Assembly (NCBI RefSeq): GCF_023169945.1
Contig: NZ_AP025591.1
Span: forward strand, 5,514,481 to 5,578,480
Direction of reading: 5' to 3'
DNA length: 64,000 nucleotides
Origin: Anaeromyxobacter oryzae
GTDB lineage: Bacteria > Myxococcota > Myxococcia > Myxococcales > Anaeromyxobacteraceae
In this document: piece by piece, positions 40,296-49,554 of the stretch
How positions within the stretch are numbered: the stretch's first letter is position 1
Layout of the letters: each line of letters starts with the position of its first letter
Notes under the pieces: model-generated
What the model saw: the letters and a program-made list of their open reading frames with translations, nothing else
Told to the model about the DNA's origin: nothing
Database searches by the model: none
Program-made: the position numbers and the translations under genes

Positions 40296-42125
40296 GTGAA
40301 AACCTACCTCCGCCTCTTCCGCTTCGGCTGGCCGTACCGCTGGCACTTCGTCGTCGCGCTGCTCTGCATGATCGTGCTCGCGAGCGCGACGTCCGCGTAC
40401 GTGAACCTGCTCGGCCCGGCGCTCGACTTCCTCTTCACCGGCCGCACCTCGTCGATGCAGACCGTCGCGCGGATGCTGCCGCAGCGGTTCGACCTCGCGG
40501 GGAAGCTCGCGACGGTGGACCGGCACCAGCTCCTCGCGATCCTGCCGTTCGTCATCTTCGGCGTCGCGCTCGTGAAGGGGCTCGCCTACTTCGGCCAGTT
40601 CTTCCTCATGGGCGTCATCTCGCAGCGGATGGTCGCCGACCTCCGCCGCGCGCTCTTCAACCGCCTCGTGGGGCTCCCGCCGGCGTTCCACTCCCGGCAC
40701 CACTCCGGCGACCTGCTCTCGCGGTTCTCCACCGACGTCCAGATGGTGCAGCTCGCGGTGACGGACGCGGTGTCCACGTACCTGCGCGACGGCATCACCG
40801 TCATCGTGATGCTCGCGAACTGCTTCCTCCTCGACTGGAAGCTCTCGATCATGGTGTTCGGCGCGGTGCCGCTCACGCTCTTCCCGGTGGTCCGGATCGC
40901 GAAGCGGATGCGCACCTCGACCGGCGACTCCATGGCGAGTCTCGGCCTCATCTCGGAGATCGCGCTCGAGGCGCTGGCCGGGATCCGGGTGGTGCAGGCC
41001 TTCGGGATGGAGCGCTGGGAGCAGCAGCGGTTCGCGAAGGCCAACAGCAACCTGATGCGCTTCGAGCGGCGGATCACCGCGCTCCGCGCGTTCTCGTCGC
41101 CGCTCATGGAGGTGATGGCCGCCGCGGGCATGGCCTTCACGATCTGGTGGGTGGGCGGCAAGATCCTCGGCGGGCAGCTCGACGCCGGGAAGTTCTTCTC
41201 GTTCGTCGCCGCGGTGCTCCTGCTGTACCAGCCGGTCAAGCAGCTCGGGCGCGTCGGGCAGCTCGCGATGATCGGCGCCGCGTCCGGCGCCCGCGTCTTC
41301 GAGATCCTCGACGCGGAGTCCTCGGTCCGCGACGACGGCAAGGCGGAGCTCCCGCCGTTCCGCGAGGCGATCCGGTTCGAGGGCGTCGGCTTCTCGTACG
41401 GCGACCGCCCGGTGCTGCAGGACCTCGACCTCACCATCGCGAAGGGCGAGGTGGTCGCGCTCGTCGGCCCGTCGGGCGGCGGCAAGACCACCATCTCCAA
41501 CCTGCTCCCGCGCTTCTGGGACCCGACCTCCGGCCGGATCACCATCGACGGCATGAACGTCCGCGACGCGACCCTGGCGAGCCTGAGGTCGCAGCTCGCC
41601 ATCGTGACGCAGGAGACGGTGCTCTTCAACGACACGGTCCGCGCGAACATCGCCTACGGCCGCCCCGAGCTCTCGCAGGAGGAGGTGGAGCGGGCCGCGC
41701 GCATGGCGCAGGCGCACGAGTTCATCTCGCAGCTGCCCCAGGGCTACGACACCCGGGTCGGCGAGCGCGCGGTGCTCCTCTCCGGCGGGCAGCGCCAGCG
41801 CATCGCCATCGCTCGCGCGTTCCTCAAGGATGCCCCCATCCTCGTCCTCGACGAGGCGACGAGCGCCCTCGACGCCGAGAGCGAGCGCGAGGTGCAGCGC
41901 GCGCTCGAGGCGCTCATGGAGCTCGAGGGCGGCCGGCACCGCACCACGCTCGTCATCGCCCACCGGCTCTCGACGATCCGGCACGCCGACAAGATCGTCG
42001 TGCTCGTGGACGGCCGCATCGCCGAGATCGGCCGCCACGACGAGCTGCTCGATCGCGGCGGCGAGTACGCGCGCCTGTGGCGGATCTTCGAGGGGGAGGC
42101 GCGTCAGCGCGGCGAGGCGGCCTGA
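40296..42125 (+). CDS. msbA: MsbA-like ABC exporter (lipid A / polysaccharide flippase type)
   Basis: The 609-aa protein is a half-size ABC exporter. Six membrane helices fill residues 1 to about 330 (for example WHFVVALLCMIVLASATS), with the coupling segment PPAFHSRHHSGDLLSRFSTD. The nucleotide-binding domain carries Walker A GPSGGGKTT, the signature LSGGQRQRIAIARA, Walker B ILVLDEATSALD and the H-loop IAHRLST. The N-terminal helices and overall length are like MsbA, which flips lipid A-core across the inner membrane as a dimer. Its place between glycosyltransferase genes supports an LPS or polysaccharide-lipid substrate. The start is GTG 40296. Its 3' end overlaps the convergent glycosyltransferase gene by 22 bases. 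Confidence 0.88.
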   Translation: MKTYLRLFRFGWPYRWHFVVALLCMIVLASATSAYVNLLGPALDFLFTGRTSSMQTVARMLPQRFDLAGKLATVDRHQLLAILPFVIFGVALVKGLAYFGQFFLMGVISQRMVADLRRALFNRLVGLPPAFHSRHHSGDLLSRFSTDVQMVQLAVTDAVSTYLRDGITVIVMLANCFLLDWKLSIMVFGAVPLTLFPVVRIAKRMRTSTGDSMASLGLISEIALEALAGIRVVQAFGMERWEQQRFAKANSNLMRFERRITALRAFSSPLMEVMAAAGMAFTIWWVGGKILGGQLDAGKFFSFVAAVLLLYQPVKQLGRVGQLAMIGAASGARVFEILDAESSVRDDGKAELPPFREAIRFEGVGFSYGDRPVLQDLDLTIAKGEVVALVGPSGGGKTTISNLLPRFWDPTSGRITIDGMNVRDATLASLRSQLAIVTQETVLFNDTVRANIAYGRPELSQEEVERAARMAQAHEFISQLPQGYDTRVGERAVLLSGGQRQRIAIARAFLKDAPILVLDEATSALDAESEREVQRALEALMELEGGRHRTTLVIAHRLSTIRHADKIVVLVDGRIAEIGRHDELLDRGGEYARLWRIFEGEARQRGEAA

Positions 42126-42955
42126 TCGGCCTCCTCGCGGAGGTCCGGCAGCGGCCCGGCGAGCTCGGCGAGGTGGGCGTCGAGCCCGCGTGTGCAGCGG
42201 ACGCGGCGCGACGCGATCGTGGCGTCGTAGATCAGCCAGTTCGGGTTGTCGTCCCGGAGGACGCCCGGCGGCCCGTGCCAGAGGTGGAGCACCCCGCCGC
42301 CGAGGCGCAGGTCGCGGCGCCAGAGGCCGAGGTGGTACCCGCGCTGGGCGAGCTCGCCGTCCTCGAGCCCCCAGCCGGTCATCTCCTCGTCGAAGCCGTT
42401 CAGCCGGACGAGGTCGTCGCGCCAGAAGGCGAAGTTGCAGCTCTTGAGGCCGCGCCGGCTGCGGTGGCGACGCGCGAAGAGCCACCAGAGCGCCGGCGCC
42501 CGCAGTGCGTGGCGCCGCCGGCCCAGCCCCGGCTCGAGGGGGGACACGTCGAGGTCGCCGCCGGCGAGGAGCCGCGCGGTGGTCTCCGCGGACGCGAGCG
42601 CGCGCGAGCCCTGGACGAAGGTGCCGGGGCGCGCGAAGGCGCGGTGGTCGGCGACGAAGTGGCGGGACGGCACCTGGTCGCCGTCCAGGAAGATCACGTA
42701 GTCGCCCCGCGCCGCGGCGATCCCGCGGTTCCGGGCGCGGGACATCCGGGGGCCGCCGCGGTCGTGCGTGAGGAACACGACGGGGCAGGGGAACCCGCGC
42801 GCCTCGCGCACGACGCAGGCGCGGGTCGCCGGGGACGAGCCGTCGTCCGTGATGATCACCTCGTCCGGCGCCACGCTCTGCCGGGCGAGGCCGCGGAGCG
42901 CGAGGGCGAGCGCGTCGGGACGCTCATAGGTGAGGACGACGATGGAGGTGCGCAT
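42104..42955 (-). CDS. Family 2 glycosyltransferase
   Basis: The 283-aa protein has the GT-A start SIVVLTYERPDALALALRGL, then EVIITDDGSSPATRAC and SRARNRGIAAARGDYVIFLDGDQVP with a D-x-D. A galactosyltransferase-like C-terminal block contains LNGFDEEMTGWGLEDGELAQR. The GWGxEDxxL motif is typical of acceptor binding in N-terminal galactosyltransferase relatives. The ATG at 42955 is preferred to one seven codons upstream because it begins the first strand of the fold. The substrate is unknown. It lies 22 bp downstream of the two-domain glycosyltransferase on the same strand. Confidence 0.87.
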   Translation of the reverse strand: MRTSIVVLTYERPDALALALRGLARQSVAPDEVIITDDGSSPATRACVVREARGFPCPVVFLTHDRGGPRMSRARNRGIAAARGDYVIFLDGDQVPSRHFVADHRAFARPGTFVQGSRALASAETTARLLAGGDLDVSPLEPGLGRRRHALRAPALWWLFARRHRSRRGLKSCNFAFWRDDLVRLNGFDEEMTGWGLEDGELAQRGYHLGLWRRDLRLGGGVLHLWHGPPGVLRDDNPNWLIYDATIASRRVRCTRGLDAHLAELAGPLPDLREEADQAASPR

Positions 42956-42977
42956 GACGGGAGGGCGGGAGCGCATC

Positions 42978-44933
42978 TTACACGCGGCGACGCCCGGCCC
43001 GGAACCGCCTCAGCCGCGCGCTGAGCTCCTTCCGCGCGCCCGGGACGCGGCCGAGGCGGAGCAGCACCGCCGCCGTCCCGAGCCGCGGGAGCTCCTCGCG
43101 CGCCAGCTCGGCGCGGATCCCGGCGAACCCCGCGGCGACCGCGTCCGGCCGCGCGGAGCCCGCCAGCGCGACGCGGCGCCGGTCCGCGAGGCTCCGCGCG
43201 CGATCCCGGCGCGACGCCGCGTCGGCTCGGACCGCCACCAGGGAGAGCGCATGGTGCACCCGCGCGCCCGAGGCCGCGAGCCGGTCGAGGACCTCGTCGT
43301 GCGCCGCGGACCCGAGGTCCGAACGGTACGGGTTCGCGCGGAGCCACTCCGTGCGGAGGAGCGTCGCCTGGCGCGCGGGGACGCCGAGGAGCCAGCGGAG
43401 GTCGGTACGGCCCGCGCCGAGCAGCGACCAGCACTCCGCGAGATCGCGGGCGAGGCGCAGCTCCTCGCCGCCGCAGGCGTGGCGCTCGACGTGGTGGCCG
43501 ATGATCGCGTCCGCGTCGGCGGGCGCGTCCTCGACCGCGCGGGAGAGGGCGTCGCTCGCCGCGAGCCCGTCGCCCGCGTCGAGGAAGAGCACCCACCGGC
43601 CGCGGGCCGCCGCCGCGGCGGCGTTCCGCGCAGCCCAGGCGCCGTCGTCCGGGAGGCTGCGCCAGAGATCGATCGCGTCGCCGCGGGCGCGGAGCAGCTC
43701 CAGCGTGCCGTCCCGGGAGCCGCGGTCGAGCACGACGAGCTCGCGGCGCGCGAGGTCCTGGTGCAGGACGCTGTCGAGGGTCGCTGGCAGGATCGCCGCA
43801 TCGTCGCGCGTCACCACGGCGACGGTGACGAGCGGCTCGGGCTCGCCCCCCGCGCCGGGCACGAGGCGGCGCCCGCCCTCGACGGAGGCCGGGGCCGGGC
43901 CGGCCAGGGGGGCGCGGCGCGTCCGTGTCGCGCCGGGCGCGCTCGCGCGCGGCGCCCGCGGGAGCGCGAGCGGGTCGAACGCGTCGAGCGGCGCCACGAG
44001 CGGTACGTCCTCGGTCGGCGTCTCGATGAAGTCGAGCAGCGCGGGCGTGCACCGCGCCCACCTCCTCCAGGCGTGCTCCGCGGAGCGGCGAGCCCGCTCG
44101 CCGAGCTCCATGTGGCGGGACAGGTCGAGCGGCGCCGGGGCCGCGGGATCGTACAGCAGCCCGTTCACGCCCGAGACGATGTACTCGTTCATCGTCGGGT
44201 GATCCGGCGCCACCACGAGGAACCCCATCGCGAGGGCCTCGAGGAACGACAACCCGATGCCTTCCCGGAGCCGCGGCGCGAAGTAGACGTTGTGCCGGCG
44301 GAGGTCGGCGAGCGCCTCCTCCCGCGTGGCGAACCAGTCCGTCGCGCGGAGCGCGTAGCGGGAGGCGTCCGCGGCGGACGGCGCGACCAGCTCGCCGTGG
44401 GACGGATCCAGCGCCCGGTGGAGCGTGAATCGACTGAACCGCGTCTCGCCGAGGAGCGGGCGGATCGTCGCCCAGGTCACGTCCTGCTGGCGCTGCCAGA
44501 ACCAGCCGGCCAGCTCCGGGCCGGGGCTCGCGCGGCCCAGCCGGGAGGGGTCCGGGGCGTAGCGCGCGAGCCGGCTGCGGGCGCCGAGCCGCTGCACCCG
44601 GGCGTGCAGGGTGCTGCTGAAGCACACGACCTTGATGCCGTCGAGGGAGCGCCAGAACGAGTCGGGCTTCGCGTGGCAGCCGTCGTACATCGGGAAGAAG
44701 GTGACGTTCCGGGCCCCCGCCGCCGCGAGGTCGCGGGCGACCGGCTCCACCTGCCAGACGACCACCGCGTCGAAGTCGCCTGACGCGAGCGGCGCCGCGT
44801 CGAACGGCCGGCCCGTCAACCACCCCTCGAACCAGAAGTCGACGAGGTCGGCCCGCGCGCGAAGCAGGTCGCGGAGGAACTCCGACGAGCCGGTCGTCCG
44901 GTGGTGGGAGTGGCCGCAGAAGGCGATTCTCAT
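42978..44933 (-). CDS. Two-domain glycosyltransferase (GT-B half fused to GT-A half)
   Basis: This 651-aa protein joins two glycosyltransferase folds. Residues 1 to about 340 resemble a GT-B enzyme of the GT4/spore-coat type, with FCGHSHHRTTGSSEFLRD, an NVYFAPRLREGIGLSFLEALAMGF block with the E-x7-E-like catalytic region, and PTMNEYIVSGVNGLLYDP. After an Arg/Pro-rich linker a GT2-like domain begins near residue 370 (VTVAVVTRDDAAILPATLDSVL, then ELVVLDRGSRDGTLELL and WVLFLDAGDGL). In the second domain the usual DDGSxD and DxD read DRGSRD and DAGD, so its activity may be altered. The ATG at 44933 is used; one five codons upstream is possible. Confidence 0.8.
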   Translation of the reverse strand: MRIAFCGHSHHRTTGSSEFLRDLLRARADLVDFWFEGWLTGRPFDAAPLASGDFDAVVVWQVEPVARDLAAAGARNVTFFPMYDGCHAKPDSFWRSLDGIKVVCFSSTLHARVQRLGARSRLARYAPDPSRLGRASPGPELAGWFWQRQQDVTWATIRPLLGETRFSRFTLHRALDPSHGELVAPSAADASRYALRATDWFATREEALADLRRHNVYFAPRLREGIGLSFLEALAMGFLVVAPDHPTMNEYIVSGVNGLLYDPAAPAPLDLSRHMELGERARRSAEHAWRRWARCTPALLDFIETPTEDVPLVAPLDAFDPLALPRAPRASAPGATRTRRAPLAGPAPASVEGGRRLVPGAGGEPEPLVTVAVVTRDDAAILPATLDSVLHQDLARRELVVLDRGSRDGTLELLRARGDAIDLWRSLPDDGAWAARNAAAAAARGRWVLFLDAGDGLAASDALSRAVEDAPADADAIIGHHVERHACGGEELRLARDLAECWSLLGAGRTDLRWLLGVPARQATLLRTEWLRANPYRSDLGSAAHDEVLDRLAASGARVHHALSLVAVRADAASRRDRARSLADRRRVALAGSARPDAVAAGFAGIRAELAREELPRLGTAAVLLRLGRVPGARKELSARLRRFRAGRRRV

Positions 44934-45034
44934 CGGAGGCGTGCGCACGTGCTTAGCAAACGCGCACTCATCGAGTAACCTTCGCTCGTCGCCGCGCGGA
45001 GATCAACGCCGGCGAGAGCGGGGGGCTCGAACGC

Positions 45035-45973
45035 ATGAAGCCGAGTGTGACGGTCATCATCCCGACGTACCGCCGCGCGGACGTCCTGCCTTCCTGCCTC
45101 GACGGGCTGGAGCGGCAGACCTACGCGCCGCTCGAGGTGATCACGGTCGACCAGAGCCCGGACGAACGGACGCGAGAGATCGTCGCGGCGCGGACGCCGC
45201 GCGGCTTCGCCTATCGCTACCTGCACAGTGCCGTCGCGGGCGTCAGCCTCGCGCGGAACCTCGGCCTCCGGGCGTCGAAGGGATCGCTCGTCGCCTTCAC
45301 CGAGGACGACGCGGTCCCGGAGCCGACCTGGATCGAGGCGATGGTGAGGGCGTTCGAGACGACCGACGCCGACCTCGTCGGCGGCAAGATCCTGCCGCTT
45401 TGGGAGGGGCCGCGCCCGCCGTGGTTCCCCGAATCCCGCGCCTACCTCGTCGGCGTCTTCGACCCCGGCAAGCCGCTCTCGCCCTTCCCGGAGGGCAGCC
45501 TGCCGATGACCGGCAACCTCGTCGTTCGCCGCGCGGTCGTCGAGCGGCTCGGCGGGTTCGACGAGCAGGCCGGCCCGCGGCCCGGGCGGCCGATCTCCGG
45601 GGAGGACTCGCTCTTCGCGTGGAACGCGCTCGGCGCCGGGTTCCGGATCTTCTACCAGCCGGACGCGGTGGTGCACCATCGCGTGCCGCGCGCGCGGATG
45701 AAGCGCCGCTTCTACCTGACGCGCTGCTACCGCGAGGGCATCAGCCTCGTGGACGTGGAGAGCAAGCGCGGCGCCCTCACGGCGGACCGCCTCGACGGCA
45801 TGCTCGCGTGGCACCGGCGCAACCGCTGGCGCCGCGCCTTCAAGGCCCTCGGGCGCCTGTCGCTCGCGCCCTGGAACGACCCGAAGCTCCTCGAGCAGCT
45901 CGGGGAAGCCGCGCTGTCGGCGGGCATCGTGGCGACGTGCCGCGACGTGCTCCGCGGAGGCGCGCCGCGGTGA
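45035..45973 (+). CDS. Family 2 glycosyltransferase
   Basis: The 312-aa enzyme has a standard GT2 layout: VTVIIPTYRRADVLPSCLDGL, EVITVDQSPDERTREIV, VSLARNLGLRASKGSLVAFTEDDAVPEP with the acidic metal site, and RPISGEDSLFAWNAL with the ED motif. The sequence from MTGNLVVRRAVVERLGGFDE to RIFYQPDAVVHHRV is typical of enzymes making O-antigen or exopolysaccharide. It starts with ATG about 100 bp from the divergent two-domain gene, and its stop overlaps the GTG of the next gene by four bases. Confidence 0.87.
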   Translation: MKPSVTVIIPTYRRADVLPSCLDGLERQTYAPLEVITVDQSPDERTREIVAARTPRGFAYRYLHSAVAGVSLARNLGLRASKGSLVAFTEDDAVPEPTWIEAMVRAFETTDADLVGGKILPLWEGPRPPWFPESRAYLVGVFDPGKPLSPFPEGSLPMTGNLVVRRAVVERLGGFDEQAGPRPGRPISGEDSLFAWNALGAGFRIFYQPDAVVHHRVPRARMKRRFYLTRCYREGISLVDVESKRGALTADRLDGMLAWHRRNRWRRAFKALGRLSLAPWNDPKLLEQLGEAALSAGIVATCRDVLRGGAPR

Positions 45974-47151
45974 GGGTCGGGATCAACCTCACGCAGTTCG
46001 TCCCGGGAAAGAGCGGCGGCGTCCAGACCTACGTCGAGACGCTCGTCCGCGGCCTCTGCCGGCTCGACAACGGGCAGCGGTACGTCCTCTTCGTGAACTA
46101 CCTCACCGCGCCGCTCTTCGAGGACCTCCGCTCGGAGCGGTGCGAGCTCGTCTTCGTCGGCGTGCACATCCCGCGGCTCGTGAAGGCGGCGGATCGTCTC
46201 GTCCCGGGCATGATCTTCTGGGCCTACGCCCGCGGCCTGAACGCCCTCATGAAGGGCGCGCGCCTCGACGTGCTCCACTTCCCGCAGAACTTCATCGTGC
46301 CGATCGGTTACCCGGGCCGTACCGTCGTGACGTTCCACGACCTCCAGCAGGAGTATCACCCGGAGTTCTTCACGGCGGCCGAGCTCGAGTGGCGCGCGGA
46401 GAACTACCGGCCGGCGGCGCGCAAGGCGGCGCACCTCATCGCCATCTCCGGGTACACCGCGAGGAGCCTGGTCGAGAGGTACGGCGTCCCGCCGGAGAAG
46501 ATCACGACGGTGCACACCGCCGTCGGGGACGACGTCTCTGCGCCCGTCGACCCCGGGACGGACGGAGGGGAAGGGCTCCCCCCGCGGTTCTTCTACTACC
46601 CGGCGGCATTCTGGCCGCACAAGAACCACGCCCGCCTGCTCCAGGCGATGGCGCGCCTGAGGGCGTCGGACGGCTTCGATCTGCCGCTCGTCCTCACCGG
46701 CATGGACGCGGCGGACGCCGCGCCGATCCGCGGCGAGATCGAGCGCCTCCGGCTGCAGGACCAGGTCATCAGCCTGGGATACGTGCCGCGCGAGCGGATC
46801 CGGCTGCTGCTGGGCCGCGCCGAGTTCATGATGTTCCCGTCGCTGTTCGAGGGCTTCGGCATCCCGGTCGTGGAGGCGATGGCGGCGGGCTGCCCGGTCG
46901 CGTGCGCGCGCGCGACGAGCCTGCCCGAGGTCATCGGGGACGAGGGCCTCATGTTCGATCCCGAGAGCGTCGAGGACATCGCGGCCGCGCTGCGGCGGAT
47001 GTGGAAGGACGCGGGGCTGCGCGCCCGGCTCCGGGCGACGCTCCGGCCGCGGGCCGCGCTGTTCACCGTCGAGCGGATGGCGCAGGGCACGGCGGCCGTG
47101 TACGAGCGCGTCGCCCGTGGCGGGGAGCGCGCCCGGCGCGGAGGCCCCTAG
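45970..47151 (+). CDS. Family 4 glycosyltransferase
   Basis: The 393-aa protein is a GT-B, retaining GT4-type enzyme (glycosyltransferase group 1). It shows GINLTQFVPGKSGGVQTYVE with the glycine-rich N-terminal loop, VVTFHDLQQEYHPEFF, AAHLIAISGYTARSLVERYG, and FYYPAAFWPHKNHARLLQAM. The C-terminal donor site is MMFPSLFEGFGIPVVEAMA with the conserved E-x7-E. It probably transfers mannose, rhamnose or a similar sugar from a nucleotide donor in the cytoplasm. The GTG start overlaps the preceding stop (GTGA), so the two glycosyltransferases are translated together. It converges with the methyltransferase-glycosyltransferase gene with a four-base overlap. Confidence 0.9.
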   Translation: MRVGINLTQFVPGKSGGVQTYVETLVRGLCRLDNGQRYVLFVNYLTAPLFEDLRSERCELVFVGVHIPRLVKAADRLVPGMIFWAYARGLNALMKGARLDVLHFPQNFIVPIGYPGRTVVTFHDLQQEYHPEFFTAAELEWRAENYRPAARKAAHLIAISGYTARSLVERYGVPPEKITTVHTAVGDDVSAPVDPGTDGGEGLPPRFFYYPAAFWPHKNHARLLQAMARLRASDGFDLPLVLTGMDAADAAPIRGEIERLRLQDQVISLGYVPRERIRLLLGRAEFMMFPSLFEGFGIPVVEAMAAGCPVACARATSLPEVIGDEGLMFDPESVEDIAAALRRMWKDAGLRARLRATLRPRAALFTVERMAQGTAAVYERVARGGERARRGGP

Positions 47152-49409
47152 GCCTCGAGCGCCTCGCGGCGCGCGGCCTCCCGGTAGCGGTACTGGTACC
47201 TGCGATCGCGGTAGCGCTCGATCCCCCGCGACCAGAGCCGCCGCACGCGGGGCGCGAGCGGGCCGGAGAGGAGCTTCGCGAGGAGCACCAGCGCGCGCGG
47301 GTGGAGGAGCGCGGACCGGGATCGCGCCAGCGCTTCCCGGAACACCGCGCGGGCGCGCCGTGCATCGCCCGTGTTCCACGCGTCGTCGGCGAGCCGCACG
47401 AGCGCGCCCGGGACCGCGGCGGTCCCGAGCTCGAGGAGCGCGGCGCCCTCCGGGATCCCGCTCCACCGCTTCGCGGCGATGCGCTCGTACCGCGCGCGCG
47501 CCTCGTCGATCGTGCAGCCCGTCTTCGCCATCTCCTGGAACAGGTACTGCTCCACGTAGCGCCTCATGTGCGCGGCGCCGTGGTGACGACGGAACAGCTC
47601 GAGGTGATCGGCCCAGAACGCCGTCGGCGACGAGAGCGTCTTCGTCCCGTCGGCCATGCGGAACTTCGCGAGCCGCTGCGGGACGTGCTTCATCCGAGCG
47701 CCGGAGCTCCCCACGCGGATCCAGAACTCCACGTCCATCGCGAAGTGGAACCCCTCGTCGAAGAGCCCGACGCGCTCGCCGAGCGACCGCCGCCAGAACG
47801 ACGCGGGCTGCATGATCCAGTTCGTGAAGTCGTTCCAGAGGAAGAAGTACCCGGTGAGGAGCCGCCAGTCCTCCGGCCGCGACAGCCACTCCCAGAGCGG
47901 CTTCCCGCCCTCGTCGATCACGGTGCCGTCACCGTAGAGGAAGTCGACGTCTGGCTCCGCGAGGAACGCCTCGACCGCGATCGACACGGCGTCCGGGTAG
48001 AGCAGGTCGTCGGAGTTGACGTAGGCGACGATCTCGCCCTTCGCCATCCGGAGGCCCTTGTTGATGGCGTCCGCCTGGCCGCGGTCCTTCTCGCTGATCC
48101 ATCTCACCCCGGGCGCGCTCTCCAGGATCCGCAGCGTCTCGTCCGTGGAGGCGCCGTCCACCACGATGTGCTCGATGCGCGGGTACGTCTGGGCCGCCAC
48201 GGACTCGAGCGTCTCCCGGATGGTCCGGCCCTGGTTGAGCGTCGGGGTGACGATCGACACGAGCGGCAGGTCTCCGGGGGTCGCCGCCGGTCTCGCCGCG
48301 GTCAGGACGGCCGGGTGCGCCGCGATCCAGCGGAGCGCGAGGACCTCGGGCTCGAGCGGCGCGAGCGCCTCGGCGCGGGCCTTCCAGTGCTTCGCGTGCC
48401 CGACCCACGAGTTCCGGTCGGCGTCGATCTCGCCGGCGTACCGCTTCCAGAAATCCCGCTCCTGCTGCGCCGCCTCGAGCTTCCGCGCGAGCACGACGTG
48501 ATCGGGCGTCGAGGGGGCCTGCGTGTGGGCCGCGTCGAACGCGTCGACGAGCGCCTCCACGACGCGACCGGGGCGGGAGCGCCGCAGCGCCCCGCGCCAG
48601 GCGTCCTCCGGCACCTCCGGGATCGGCGCGCGCGACGCCACGAAGAACATGTCGTACTCGGAGAAGATCGCCGGCTCGAAGAGCACGTGCGCGAAGCCGG
48701 CCCTCGCCATGAGCTCGGTCGCCGACTCGCGGCTCAGCAGGAACAGGTGCTCGTCCGGCTTGAGCTGGTCGACGAACGCGGGCTGCCTCTCCCGCATCTG
48801 TTCGAACGACAGGTCCGGCTCGAACCGCGGCGTCTGCACGAGGAGCAGCCCGTCCGGCCTCAGCACCCGGGCCGCCTCCGCGAGCGTGCGCTCGGGGTCC
48901 GGGAGGTGCTCGAGGACGTCCATCAGGATCAGGACGTCCAGGCTGCCCGGCGCGAGCCGCTGCTCCTCCAGGGGCCCGGTGAGGATCGGGACGTCGAAGG
49001 TCGTCCGGGCGAGCTCCGTCACCGCCGGGCTGAGGTCGAGGCCGGTGGCGTCGTACCCCGCCGTCGCGAGCAGCGCGACGAACGCGCCGCTCGCCGCCCC
49101 GAGCTCGAGGGTGCGGGCCGGCGGGGGCCGGCGCCGGAGGAGCGCCTCGAGCCAGTAGACGCACCGCTCGGAGAGGTCGAGGCGGGTGCGCTGGAAGACG
49201 TCCGGATGCCCGAGCGCGCGGGCGTGGTCGACGAAGTAGTTGAGGCCGTAGAGATCCTTCTCCTCGTCGCTGACCCGCGTCTGCCCGGCCGAGATGCGCG
49301 TCGCGACCAGGGTCTTGCAGCCGCGGCACAGCCGGTAGGTCTCGGAGTACGGCGCCAGCTCGCCGCGCCCGCACCAGCATGAGCGGCCCTCGACGCGCGG
49401 GTCCGTCAC
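47148..49409 (-). CDS. Fused SAM-dependent methyltransferase and family 2 glycosyltransferase
   Basis: The 753-aa protein has three parts. A short zinc-ribbon-like start (CWCGRGE, LCRGCKTL) leads to a class I methyltransferase (about 80-230: TLELGAASGAFVALLATAGY for AdoMet, LDVLILMDVLEHLPDPERTL and RPDGLLLVQTPRFEP). After a helical linker a GT2 domain follows (about 360-590: VSIVTPTLNQGRTIRETLES, HIVVDGASTDETL, GEIVAYVNSDDLLYPDA with the DD metal site, FHFAMDVEFWIRVG). A helical C-terminal part may bind acceptor. Together they would methylate and glycosylate a surface glycan. The start is GTG 49409; the frame is open further upstream but unlike protein. Confidence 0.85.
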   Translation of the reverse strand: MTDPRVEGRSCWCGRGELAPYSETYRLCRGCKTLVATRISAGQTRVSDEEKDLYGLNYFVDHARALGHPDVFQRTRLDLSERCVYWLEALLRRRPPPARTLELGAASGAFVALLATAGYDATGLDLSPAVTELARTTFDVPILTGPLEEQRLAPGSLDVLILMDVLEHLPDPERTLAEAARVLRPDGLLLVQTPRFEPDLSFEQMRERQPAFVDQLKPDEHLFLLSRESATELMARAGFAHVLFEPAIFSEYDMFFVASRAPIPEVPEDAWRGALRRSRPGRVVEALVDAFDAAHTQAPSTPDHVVLARKLEAAQQERDFWKRYAGEIDADRNSWVGHAKHWKARAEALAPLEPEVLALRWIAAHPAVLTAARPAATPGDLPLVSIVTPTLNQGRTIRETLESVAAQTYPRIEHIVVDGASTDETLRILESAPGVRWISEKDRGQADAINKGLRMAKGEIVAYVNSDDLLYPDAVSIAVEAFLAEPDVDFLYGDGTVIDEGGKPLWEWLSRPEDWRLLTGYFFLWNDFTNWIMQPASFWRRSLGERVGLFDEGFHFAMDVEFWIRVGSSGARMKHVPQRLAKFRMADGTKTLSSPTAFWADHLELFRRHHGAAHMRRYVEQYLFQEMAKTGCTIDEARARYERIAAKRWSGIPEGAALLELGTAAVPGALVRLADDAWNTGDARRARAVFREALARSRSALLHPRALVLLAKLLSGPLAPRVRRLWSRGIERYRDRRYQYRYREAARREALEA

Positions 49410-49554
49410 GGCCGCTCCGCGGATGCCATGGTCGTGACGCTCGGTGCCGAGCTCGGGGGTCGTCCTCGCATGGCCGCGGAGTATAGCCCGGAGTTCCTCG
49501 CCCGGCGCTTGAGCCCGCACCCGTGCGCTGCTAGCGTCGCGCCCTCCCGAGCGC

